Shown here piece after piece: positions 50,790 to 58,317 of a stretch of 64,000 bases of DNA. The DNA is taken from contig NZ_CP019236.1 in assembly GCF_001955695.1 (NCBI RefSeq), positions 2,356,001 to 2,420,000 of the forward strand, in the 5' to 3' direction. Position 1 is the stretch's first letter. Every line of letters begins with the position of its first letter. The translations under genes were made by a program, and so were the position numbers. The notes under the pieces were generated by a model. It was not told the DNA's origin. It worked only from the letters and a program-made list of their open reading frames with translations, and made no database searches. This stretch comes from Rhodoferax koreense. Lineage in GTDB: Bacteria > Pseudomonadota > Gammaproteobacteria > Burkholderiales > Burkholderiaceae_C.

Positions 50790-51905
50790 TCACGCCGTCT
50801 TCAGTTCGAAACTACCGAGTTCTTCGGCGCGGCCATTGAGGATCGCCTCCACCCGGTGCAGGCCGGGATAGTGCTTGCGCGTCGTCATCTCGGCAAGTGA
50901 GATGGATTTGCCCACGCGCTGTGTTTCGTGTGCGGCCAGATCGAGCGTCTTGAGTTTGAATACCTTGGCGCGGCTCTGGCCGTTGGCCTTGACGTAGTGC
51001 ACCGCAAAGTCCACAAGCACGCGCTGCGGCCCGGCGGTGGTGTTGGTCACGTCGAAAGCGATGCTGAGCGTGCCGCCGACCAATGCCTGCTGCGGCGTCA
51101 CGCTGGGGCGGGCGATCGCCACCTCGGCCGACGCACCGAAGCCCAGCGCCGCCAGTGCGCCCGGCTCGCCCCGTTTCACCGCCGAACGCAGCGCGTGCTG
51201 CACCACCCAGCGCCGCTCGGGCGTGGCGCCCTGCAGCCAGTCCTGCGCGGTGGCCGTCAACACGTCGGGATGGTCCTTGCCGATGTCGTTCAGGTTGTTG
51301 GCCACCGAGCGCCGCACATAGAGCGCGGGGTCGTCCTTGAGCCGCTCCAGCAGCGCCAGCACCGGGGTCGGGTCGCGCTGGAATGCCGGCAGGCGCGGCG
51401 CCCAGGGCAGCCGTGGCCGCGTACCCTCGGAGACCAGTCGGCGAACGTGTTCGCTCGGGTCGCGTGTCCACTCGGCCAGACGGGCGAGTGTGGCTTCGGG
51501 CCGGTGCTGCAGGAAAGGGCGGATGCTGAATTCGGCGGTGAAGCGTTGGGTGAGCATGTGTTGCGCCTGCATCGACGCCTCGAAATGGTCGAGCCCGAAT
51601 TCGGCCACGAACACCGTGTGCGGCAGGAAAAGGAAAGACGCCAGCGACAGCCCCGGCGCGCGCCCGTGCGGCTGGTCGACCGAGGCCAGCAGGATGCGCA
51701 GCGCCTCGCCAAAGTCCGGCGGCAGGTGTCGCTGCAGGGCTCGTGCGATATGCCGGCCACGCGGCATCAGGGCCAACGCGTCGTAGCCCGCTAACGCGTC
51801 GTGCAGGAAGGCATCGACGGGAAAGCGTGGATGCACGCTGGCGATCATGCGCGCGATGGCCTGGGGGACATCGGGTCCGTATTGGGCGACGAGGGGTTCG
51901 GCCAT
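50790..51905 (-). CDS. AlkD-like HEAT-repeat DNA alkylation repair protein with extra C-terminal domain
   Basis: 371 aa. Residues ~1-240 are alpha-helical HEAT repeats with AlkD family wording: FLFLPHTVFVAEFGLDHFEA, QRFTAEFSIRPFLQHRPEAT, HVRRLVSEGTRPRLPWAPRL (~158-177) and RRSVANNLNDIGKDHPDVL. The last 110 residues (TLSIAFDVTNTTAGPQRVLV to the end) look like an Ig-like beta domain, an arrangement seen in one AlkD subgroup. Expected to bind or excise bulky cationic alkyl bases. Three bp from the Nudix gene upstream, so the two form an operon. Confidence 0.82.
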   Translation of the reverse strand: MAEPLVAQYGPDVPQAIARMIASVHPRFPVDAFLHDALAGYDALALMPRGRHIARALQRHLPPDFGEALRILLASVDQPHGRAPGLSLASFLFLPHTVFVAEFGLDHFEASMQAQHMLTQRFTAEFSIRPFLQHRPEATLARLAEWTRDPSEHVRRLVSEGTRPRLPWAPRLPAFQRDPTPVLALLERLKDDPALYVRRSVANNLNDIGKDHPDVLTATAQDWLQGATPERRWVVQHALRSAVKRGEPGALAALGFGASAEVAIARPSVTPQQALVGGTLSIAFDVTNTTAGPQRVLVDFAVHYVKANGQSRAKVFKLKTLDLAAHETQRVGKSISLAEMTTRKHYPGLHRVEAILNGRAEELGSFELKTA

Positions 51906-51908
51906 GCC

Positions 51909-52451
51909 TCAGATCCATCCCTTCATCCGCAGCAACCCAAACGCCGCCACCGTCGAACCGTCGCGGATCACGCCGTCCAGGATCATGCGCTCGACTTCGT
52001 CGATGCTGAAGTCCCGTGAGATCAGGCCTTCTTCTTCCGATTCGAGTTCGGTCGGCCCCGGCGTGAGTTGCGTCGCCAGGTAGACGTCGAAACCTTGCTT
52101 GGTGTAGCCGTAGGCCGCGAACAGGTTGCCGGCGTAACGCCATTCGGCGGCGGTGAAGCCGGTTTCCTCGCGCAGCTCCGTCGCGGCTTGGGCCTGGCGG
52201 TCGACCTCACCACCGGTGGTAGAGCCCTGGGGGAATTCCCAGAAACGTTCGCCGACCGGGTAGCGGTACTGCTGCACCAGGTGCATGCGGCCGTCCTGCA
52301 CCGGCACGACGAGGGCGAAGTCGGGTTTCTCGACCACACCGTAGAGGCCGATGGCGCCGCTGGCGCGCACGATCCGGTCCTCACGCACCGTCATCCACGG
52401 GTTCTGGTAGGCGATGCGAGTAGCGATGGTCTGGATTTCCGGTTCTGGCAT
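51909..52451 (-). CDS. Nudix hydrolase (ADP-ribose pyrophosphatase-like)
   Basis: 180 aa. HLVQQYRYPVGERFWEFPQG (~58-77) followed by a Nudix box in GGEVDRQAQAATELREETGF (~80-99); the metal-binding EE is intact but the usual Arg before Glu is Thr and the spacing is one residue longer than the strict consensus. AAYGYTKQGFDVYLA is like the NudF/NudE group. Likely cleaves ADP-ribose or a related nucleoside diphosphate derivative. It is first in an operon with the AlkD-like gene, suggesting a housekeeping/repair role. Confidence 0.85.
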   Translation of the reverse strand: MPEPEIQTIATRIAYQNPWMTVREDRIVRASGAIGLYGVVEKPDFALVVPVQDGRMHLVQQYRYPVGERFWEFPQGSTTGGEVDRQAQAATELREETGFTAAEWRYAGNLFAAYGYTKQGFDVYLATQLTPGPTELESEEEGLISRDFSIDEVERMILDGVIRDGSTVAAFGLLRMKGWI

Positions 52452-52584
52452 GTGGGGCTCCGTGGTGGCGCAGGGGCGGGCCCTTTACTGTAGCGCCTGC
52501 CTGCGGCATCCTCGGGGTCTGTCGGTCCAACATGCGTGGGCCGGGTCCATCATTTCCGTCGCCGCCCGGCGGCCACCAAGCACC

Positions 52585-53319
52585 ATGTCCATTCACGCTG
52601 AGCTCGTCCAAACCTTCGCCCCGACCGGTACGCTGCGCGCGTCCATCAACCTGGGCAATCCCATCCTGGCGAACCTCGGCCAGGACGGCAAGCCGTTCGG
52701 CGTTTCCATCGATCTGGCCCGTGGCTTCGCGCGCCTGCTCGGTGTCGAGCTTGAGCTGGTGGTGTTCGATACGGCCGGAAAATCGGTGGAAGCCGTGACG
52801 CAGGCGCAGGCCGATTTCGGATTCTTCGCGGTCGATCCGGTGCGTGGGGCCGGCATCGACTTCACCGCGCCGTATGTGCTCATCGAAGGGGCCTACCTGG
52901 TCAGGCAGGCATCGCCGCTGCAGGCCAACGACGAGGTCGATCGGCCCGGCCAGCGCGTGGTGGTGGGCAAGGGCAGTGCTTACGACCTCTACCTCACGCG
53001 CGAGCTCAAGCAGGCGGAAATCCTGCGTGCGCCGAGTTCCCCCAAAGTGGTCGACAGCTTCCTCGAACTGGGCGCCGAAGTCGCCGCTGGCGTCAAGCAG
53101 CAGCTCGAGGCCGATGCGCAGCGTGTGCCCGGCCTTCGTCTGCTGCCCGGGCGGTTCATGGTGATCCAGCAGGCGATGGGCCTGCCCAAGGGACGTGGTG
53201 CGGCGGCGGCATCGGTGTTGCGCCGATTCGTCGAAGACATGAAGGCGAGCGGCTTCGTCGCCGAAGCACTGCAACGGCACGGCATCCAGGGCGCTTCGGT
53301 GGCGCCGGCGCAGGGCTGA
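52585..53319 (+). CDS. Family 3 solute-binding-like protein without signal peptide
   Basis: 244 aa. The type 3 fold is clear: TLRASINLGNPILANLGQDG (~15-34), PFGVSIDLARGFARLLGVEL, VEAVTQAQADFGFFAVDPVR, DFTAPYVLIEGAYLVRQASP. The start at ATG 52585 (MSIHAELVQTFAPTG) has no hydrophobic leader, and the frame upstream does not offer one (the extra residues are charged). So the protein is probably cytoplasmic, either a sensor, an enzyme-like derivative of a binding protein, or exported by other means. It is alone, just upstream of the ureide island, transcribed in the same direction; function unknown. Confidence 0.75.
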   Translation: MSIHAELVQTFAPTGTLRASINLGNPILANLGQDGKPFGVSIDLARGFARLLGVELELVVFDTAGKSVEAVTQAQADFGFFAVDPVRGAGIDFTAPYVLIEGAYLVRQASPLQANDEVDRPGQRVVVGKGSAYDLYLTRELKQAEILRAPSSPKVVDSFLELGAEVAAGVKQQLEADAQRVPGLRLLPGRFMVIQQAMGLPKGRGAAAASVLRRFVEDMKASGFVAEALQRHGIQGASVAPAQG

Positions 53320-53490
53320 CGTGGCCTGGCTGCGCATCGTGCGATAGCCAGATCCTTTACGAGGTAAGGCCGAGCGGAACCCGGCTGGGGTAGCGGCGCC
53401 TTCCTCCCGGCCGCTCAGCACCGCCCGGCCGGGCGGCCACGGCGCCAACACGCGCCACAGAACACCGGAAGCGATCAACTGGCACGGCGC

Positions 53491-53520
53491 TTGCATCTCA
53501 ACTTGTACACAAGTTAGGAT
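53491..53520 (+). promoter_or_regulatory. Operator-promoter block A of the ureide island
   Basis: AACTTGT-AC-ACAAGTT (53500-53515) is a 7-bp inverted repeat of the GntR type. It is preceded by TTGCAT (53491-53496, -35-like) and followed by TAGGAT (53515-53520, -10-like, 18-bp spacer). The whole 30 bp matches block B at 60193-60222 at about 20 positions. If TAGGAT is the -10, the transcript would begin almost at the allophanate hydrolase GTG; AGGA at 53516-53519 could instead be its ribosome site. Confidence 0.6.
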
Positions 53521-53528
53521 GCCTTAAA

Positions 53529-55250
53529 GTGGTGCAAGAAAAAACTTTTTCCGACATGGGCCGCGCAGCCGCCCTGGCCGACCCGGCCAACGCCTGGATC
53601 ACCCGTTCGGACAAGCCTGTCGCGCTGGGCGAGGCCGGTGCCTTGTCCGGCCTGGCCTTCGCGGTCAAGGACAACATCGACGCCGCCGGTTTCCCCACCA
53701 CGGCCGCGTGCCCGGCCTTCGCCTACCAGCCCACGGCGCACGCCAGCGTGGTGCAGAAACTGCTCGAAGCCGGTGCGGCGCTGCACGGCAAGACCAACCT
53801 CGACCAGTTCGCGTGTGGCCTGAACGGCACGCGTTCGCCGTACGGCCCGGTGCCGAACGCCTTCGATCCGGCCTATGTGTCGGGCGGCTCGAGTTCCGGT
53901 TCGGCCTATGTGGTGGCCAGCGGGCAGGTGGACTTCGCGCTGGGCACGGACACGGCCGGCTCGGGCCGCGTGCCGGCCGGCCTGAACAACATCGTCGGCA
54001 TCAAGCCGTCCAAGGGCCTGCTGAGTGCGTGCGGCGTCGTGCCGGCCGCGCAGAGCGCGGACTGCGTGTCGATCTTCGCGCGCACCGTGGACGTGGCGGC
54101 GCGGGTGTTGCACGTGGCGATGGGCTACGACCCGCGCGATCCCTATTCGCGGGGACTGCACCTGGCCGATACCGCCTGGCCGGCTGCATTCCGTTTCGGC
54201 GTGCCGTCTACGCTGGCGTTCTTCGGCGACCGGGCGGCGGAAGCTGCGTTCGCCGAATCCATCGCGCGGCTCGAAGCCATGGGTGGCATCCGGGTCACGA
54301 TCGACTACACGCCGCTGGCCAGCGCCGCCGCACTGCTGTATGAAAGCGCCCTCGTGGCCGAGCGCTACGCGGCGGTGCGCAGCTTCTTCGACGCCCATGC
54401 CGATGCGGTGGTGGAGCCGGTGCGCGGCATCCTTGCCGATGGCCAGGCCTACAGCGCGGCCGACCTGTGCGAAGCCCAGACGGCCCTGCGCGGCTACGGC
54501 CAGCAGGCCGCGGCCATGTGGCGGGACATCGACGTGCTGCTCGTGCCCACCGCGCCCACGCACTACACCGTGGCCGCGATGCAGGCCGACCCGGTGGCGC
54601 TGAACCGCAACCTCGGCGCCTACACCAATTTCGTGAACCTGCTCGACTACGCCGCCATCTCGGTGCCGAGCACGATGCGGCCCGATGGCCTGCCGTTCGG
54701 CATCACCTTCATCGGCCCCTGCGGCAGCGACTGGCAGTTGGCCGACCTCGGCCAGCGTTATCACCATTCGACCGGGCTGACGCAGGGCGCTACAGGTGAA
54801 GCCTTGCCGCCGGCGCAGCCGATCGCCGGCATCAAGGCCGCGAGCGAGGTGCCCATGATCCGTGTGGCCGTGGTCGGCGCCCATCTCTCGGGCATGCCGC
54901 TGAACGGCCAGCTCACCGAACGCGGCGCCTCGCTCGAACGCACGACCGAAACCGCGCCCGACTACCGGCTCTATGCCTTGCCGAACACCGTGCCGCCCAA
55001 GCCCGGCCTGCTGCGCGTGGCGCCGGGACAGGGCAGCCGCATCGCCGTCGAGGTCTGGCGCATGCCGGCCGCGCTGTACGGCAGCTTCGTCGCGCTGATC
55101 CCGCATCCGCTGGGCATCGGCACGCTGAGCCTGGCCGACGGCAGCAGCGTGCAGGGCTTCATCTGCGAGCCGCTGGCGCTGGCCGGCGCACGGGACGTCA
55201 GTGAGTTCGGTGGCTGGCGCGCGTACATCGCCTCGCTACAGGCCAAGTGA
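53529..55250 (+). CDS. atzF: Allophanate hydrolase (AtzF/TrzF type)
   Basis: 573 aa: an amidase-signature domain (~1-430) and the C-terminal domain characteristic of AtzF (~450-573; MIRVAVVGAHLSGMPLNGQL, RLYALPNTVPPKPGLLRV). Catalytic triad visible as K47 (FAVKDNID), S121 (GGSSSGSA) and S145 (DTAGSGRVPAG), with the family's 24-residue Ser-Ser spacing. It turns allophanate into CO2 and ammonia. GTG start at 53529 or 53532; both have AGGA upstream. First gene of the run atzF - ABC importer - atzG - atzE - atzH, all on one strand, and behind operator block A. Confidence 0.9.
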   Translation: MVQEKTFSDMGRAAALADPANAWITRSDKPVALGEAGALSGLAFAVKDNIDAAGFPTTAACPAFAYQPTAHASVVQKLLEAGAALHGKTNLDQFACGLNGTRSPYGPVPNAFDPAYVSGGSSSGSAYVVASGQVDFALGTDTAGSGRVPAGLNNIVGIKPSKGLLSACGVVPAAQSADCVSIFARTVDVAARVLHVAMGYDPRDPYSRGLHLADTAWPAAFRFGVPSTLAFFGDRAAEAAFAESIARLEAMGGIRVTIDYTPLASAAALLYESALVAERYAAVRSFFDAHADAVVEPVRGILADGQAYSAADLCEAQTALRGYGQQAAAMWRDIDVLLVPTAPTHYTVAAMQADPVALNRNLGAYTNFVNLLDYAAISVPSTMRPDGLPFGITFIGPCGSDWQLADLGQRYHHSTGLTQGATGEALPPAQPIAGIKAASEVPMIRVAVVGAHLSGMPLNGQLTERGASLERTTETAPDYRLYALPNTVPPKPGLLRVAPGQGSRIAVEVWRMPAALYGSFVALIPHPLGIGTLSLADGSSVQGFICEPLALAGARDVSEFGGWRAYIASLQAK

Positions 55251-55287
55251 CCCGGTTCTTTTGTTTTCCATTTTTGCAGGAGCTTTC

Positions 55288-56301
55288 ATGAAACCAGTCG
55301 ATACCACCCCCCCGCGCAGCGCATCGCGACGCCGCATCCTGCAAGCCACGGGCGCTTCAGCGGCGCTGGGTCTGATCGGCGCGCCGGCCATCGTGCGGGC
55401 GCAGGCCGGCCCGAAGATCCGCGTCGGCTACTGGCCGGTGGCTGCGGGCCTGCCGTTCTTCGCGGCGATCGAGAAGGGCTACTTCAAGGAGGCCGGCCTC
55501 GAGGTGGAGGCGCTCAAGTTCGCCGGCGCGCAGCAGGTGATGGAAGCCATGCTGTCGGGCCGCTCCGACGGCAGCTCCAATGGCACGGGCGCGGCCAACC
55601 TGGCCATCGGCGAGATCGCCCAGCCCGGCCTGTTCAAGATCTTCGCCACCAACCCGAGCAACGCCAAGTACGTGCTCGACGAGTTCATCACCGCGAAGGA
55701 CAGCCCCATCAAGACCATGGTCGACCTCAAGGGCAAGAAGGTCGCGTCCGGCCCCGGCATCCAGAACGTCACGCTGTGCAAGACCATGCTGGAGCGCGCC
55801 GGCGCCACGGGGGCCACGGTGAGCGAGCTGCCCATCGGCCAGCACATCGCCTCGCTCGTCGCGGGCCAGGTCGACGCGTGCTACACGCTCGAGCCCACCG
55901 GCACCATCGGCCGCATGAACGGCACCACGCGGGTGATCGAAGCCGGCGTGGTGGCCAAATACATCCTGGGTGACGCCATGGCGCCGTGGCACGGCGGCGC
56001 GGCCAGCCTCACCACCGAGTTCATCAAGAAGAACCCTGAAGTGGCGAAGAAGTTCATCGCCGCCTACGCCAGGGGCATCGAGCTCGTGCGCACCAAGCCC
56101 GAAGAGGCGCGCCAGTTCATGAAAGGCTACACCGCCATCGAAGGCCCGCTCACGGCCGAGGTGCCGCTGGCCTCCTACATGCTTTACAGCGAGTTCAAGC
56201 CCAGCGACCTGGCCTACTTCCAGAAGTTCTACGACCTGTTCACGGAGAAGGGCATCTTCGAGAAGAAGGTCGTGGTCGATGGCCTGATCTACAAGGCCTG
56301 A
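55288..56301 (+). CDS. NMT1/SsuA-type ABC substrate-binding protein
   Basis: 337 aa. Twin-arginine-like leader (SRRRILQATGASAALGLIGA) cleaved after VRA, then IRVGYWPVAAGLPFFAAIEK, GYFKEAGLEVEALKFAGAQQ, SGRSDGSSNGTGAANLA and DLKGKKVASGPGIQNVTLCK, the NMT1/THI5-like periplasmic fold used for nitrate, sulfonate, thiamine precursor and pyrimidine-like ligands. ATG 55288 follows AGGAGC. Sits between allophanate hydrolase and the AtzG-E-H genes, so a ureide or related nitrogen compound is the likely ligand. Confidence 0.88.
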   Translation: MKPVDTTPPRSASRRRILQATGASAALGLIGAPAIVRAQAGPKIRVGYWPVAAGLPFFAAIEKGYFKEAGLEVEALKFAGAQQVMEAMLSGRSDGSSNGTGAANLAIGEIAQPGLFKIFATNPSNAKYVLDEFITAKDSPIKTMVDLKGKKVASGPGIQNVTLCKTMLERAGATGATVSELPIGQHIASLVAGQVDACYTLEPTGTIGRMNGTTRVIEAGVVAKYILGDAMAPWHGGAASLTTEFIKKNPEVAKKFIAAYARGIELVRTKPEEARQFMKGYTAIEGPLTAEVPLASYMLYSEFKPSDLAYFQKFYDLFTEKGIFEKKVVVDGLIYKA

Positions 56302-56311
56302 GGCTGTCACC

Positions 56312-57136
56312 ATGGCCGACACCACGACAACCCCGGGCGCCTGGGCGCCACCCGCCAAGGCCGCATCCGCCGCGCCGAAGCCCCCGGTGTGGGACCGCTT
56401 CCTGCCTGTCATCGGGCCGATCGCGCTGTTCATCATCTGGGACCTGGTGGTGCGGCTCGGCTTCATCAAGCCGATCCTGCTGCCCACGCCCTTCGACACG
56501 GTAACGGCGCTGGTCACCGGCCTGGCCGGTGGCCCGCTGCTGCTCGACTTCGGCGTCACCGTGATGCGCACGCTCGAAGCCTTCGTCATCGCCGGCGTGG
56601 TCGGCGTGCCGCTCGGTGTGCTGCTCGGCAGCAACGAGCGGGCCTACCGCAGCGTGGAATTCCTGATCGACTTCTTCCGCTCCACGCCTTCGTCGGCGCT
56701 GATTCCGCTGTTCCTGCTGATCTTCGGCGTGTCGGACATCAACAAGGTGGCCATCGCCGCCTTCGGCGCCTTCCTCATCGTGATCTTCAACAGCGCCTAT
56801 GGCGTGATCAACGCGCGCAAGCAGCGCGTAATGGCGGCACGGGTGATGGGCGCCTCGCGCTGGCAGATCTTCAAGGACGTGCTGATCTGGGAGAGCCTGC
56901 AGCCCACCTTCGTCGGCCTGCGCTCCGCCGTGTCGATGGCCCTGGTGATCGTGATCGTGGCCGAGATGTTCATCGGCTCCGACAACGGCCTGGGTCACCG
57001 CATCATCGATGCGCAGCAGGTGCTCAACGTGAAGAGCATGTACGCGGCCATCCTCGCGGCCGGTGCGCTGGGTTACGCCCTCAATATCCTGTTCCTGATC
57101 GCGGAACGAAAAATCGTGCATTGGAGCGGACGATGA
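56312..57136 (+). CDS. SsuC/TauC-type ABC transporter permease
   Basis: 274 aa with a Pro/Ala-rich cytoplasmic lead (~1-25) and six membrane helices: FLPVIGPIALFIIWDLVVRL, VTVMRTLEAFVIAGVVGVPL, SSALIPLFLLIFGVSDINKV, and the EAA loop AARVMGASRWQIFKDVLIWE (~172-191). Partner of the NMT1-type binding protein 10 bp upstream and of the ATPase 156 bp downstream; that gap contains a dispersed repeat. Confidence 0.9.
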   Translation: MADTTTTPGAWAPPAKAASAAPKPPVWDRFLPVIGPIALFIIWDLVVRLGFIKPILLPTPFDTVTALVTGLAGGPLLLDFGVTVMRTLEAFVIAGVVGVPLGVLLGSNERAYRSVEFLIDFFRSTPSSALIPLFLLIFGVSDINKVAIAAFGAFLIVIFNSAYGVINARKQRVMAARVMGASRWQIFKDVLIWESLQPTFVGLRSAVSMALVIVIVAEMFIGSDNGLGHRIIDAQQVLNVKSMYAAILAAGALGYALNILFLIAERKIVHWSGR

Positions 57137-57138
57137 AA

Positions 57139-57260
57139 GGATTGAACACCCCCAGGCTTGCTGACTTCGTGTGGCCACCAACCCCCATGCAGGGGGCGAC
57201 ACCTGCGGCCTGGCAAAGCCAGTTCCGCGGTGTCCCTGGAATGGCTGATCTGCCGGCGCC
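57139..57260. repeat. Comamonadaceae-type intergenic repeat splitting the ABC operon
   Basis: The element contains ACACCCCCAGGCTTGCTGAC, TTCGTGTGGCCACCAACC, an inner palindrome CCCCCATGCAGGGGG (57183-57197), and GCGGCCTGGCAAAGCC followed by GGTTCC-like GTTCCGCGGTGTCCC. I recall very similar sequence between genes in Variovorax/Acidovorax-type genomes. It lies between the permease and ATPase genes and would form a hairpin in the operon transcript. Orientation and exact borders are uncertain. Confidence 0.55.
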
Positions 57261-57292
57261 GATGTTGACTTGTTGCATCAAGGAGCTTTGAT

Positions 57293-58114
57293 ATGTCTGC
57301 TGTCTTAAACGGCCCGGTGTACGCCGACGTCCCGGTACGCCCCTACCAGCCTGGCCCGGCCGGCACCCACATCACCATCCGTGGACTCACCAAATACTTC
57401 GCGGGCTGGCCGCTGTACGAGGACTTCAACCTCGACATCCCGAAGCACAAGATCGTGTCGGTGTTCGGCCCCAACGGCTGCGGCAAGAGCACGCTGATCA
57501 ACATGATCGCCGGGCTGATCCCGATCGACGCGGGGCAGATCCTGTTCGACGGCAAGAGCCTCAAGGACACCAAGATCGGCTACGTGTTCCAGAACTACCG
57601 CGAGGCCATGTTCCCGTGGATGCGCACCATCGACAACATCGCCTATCCGCTCAAGCTCGAAGGCCGCAGCAAGGCCGAGGTGGATCGGCGCATGGCCGAA
57701 CTCGTGGCCTCGTTCGACGTGAAGTTCGATCTGAACCGTTTTCCCTACGAGCTCTCTGGCGGGCAGCAGCAGACGGCGTCCATCATGCGCGCGCTGGCCC
57801 CCGGGCCCGAGGTGCTGTTCCTCGATGAGCCGTTCTCCGCGCTCGATTTCGAGATGACGCTGTTCATCCGCGAGAAGCTGCAGGAAGTTTTCATGCAGAC
57901 CGGCACCACCATGCTGCTGGTCTCGCACGACCTGGAGGAGGCGGTGTACCTGGCGGACGAGGTGCTGCTGCTGACCAAGCGGCCGACGCGCGTGGCTGAG
58001 ATCCTGCCGTACAACGACCCGCGGCCACGCACGGTGGACACCTTGTCGGCCCCGAGTTTCATCAGCGCCAAGAAACTCAGCCTGGAGATCTTCCAACGCG
58101 AGGTGCGCCGATGA
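57293..58114 (+). CDS. SsuB/TauB-type ABC transporter ATP-binding protein
   Basis: 273 aa. Walker A VFGPNGCGKSTLINMIAGLI (~57-76), Q-loop YVFQNYREAMFPWMRTIDN, signature LSGGQQQTASIMRALA (~155; the usual R after QQQ is T), Walker B VLFLDEPFSALDFE, switch His LLVSHDLEEAVYLAD. Carries a ~20-residue N-terminal extension. Start follows AAGGAGC. Completes the NMT1-type importer. The stop overlaps the atzG start by four bases (ATGA), tying uptake to hydrolysis. Confidence 0.91.
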   Translation: MSAVLNGPVYADVPVRPYQPGPAGTHITIRGLTKYFAGWPLYEDFNLDIPKHKIVSVFGPNGCGKSTLINMIAGLIPIDAGQILFDGKSLKDTKIGYVFQNYREAMFPWMRTIDNIAYPLKLEGRSKAEVDRRMAELVASFDVKFDLNRFPYELSGGQQQTASIMRALAPGPEVLFLDEPFSALDFEMTLFIREKLQEVFMQTGTTMLLVSHDLEEAVYLADEVLLLTKRPTRVAEILPYNDPRPRTVDTLSAPSFISAKKLSLEIFQREVRR

Positions 58115-58317
58115 GTCCGGCGCAGATCGAGGCCTATGTCGATGCCGCTTCGGCGCTGCTTGACCTGACCATCGAAACCGCCCACCGCCCCGGCGTGCTG
58201 CGTTACTTCGGGCTCGCGGCGGACATGGCGGCGCTGGTCGATGCAGTGCCGCTCGAACCGCATCACGAGGCGGCCGTGCACTTCACGCCGATTTCACCGC
58301 GCGAAGGTGAAGCATGA
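58111..58317 (+). CDS. atzG: AtzG-like small subunit of 1-carboxybiuret hydrolase (DUF4089)
   Basis: 68 aa. MSPAQIEAYVDAASALLDLT, then RPGVLRYFGLAADMAALVDA and PLEPHHEAAVHFTPISP, the DUF4089 pattern also seen in HpxX. AtzG forms a tight heterotetramer with the amidase AtzE, like GatC with GatA, and is needed for AtzE solubility and activity. Overlaps the ATPase gene before it (4 bp) and atzE after it (4 bp, ATGA), exactly the coupling expected for a stoichiometric complex. Confidence 0.88.
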   Translation: MSPAQIEAYVDAASALLDLTIETAHRPGVLRYFGLAADMAALVDAVPLEPHHEAAVHFTPISPREGEA

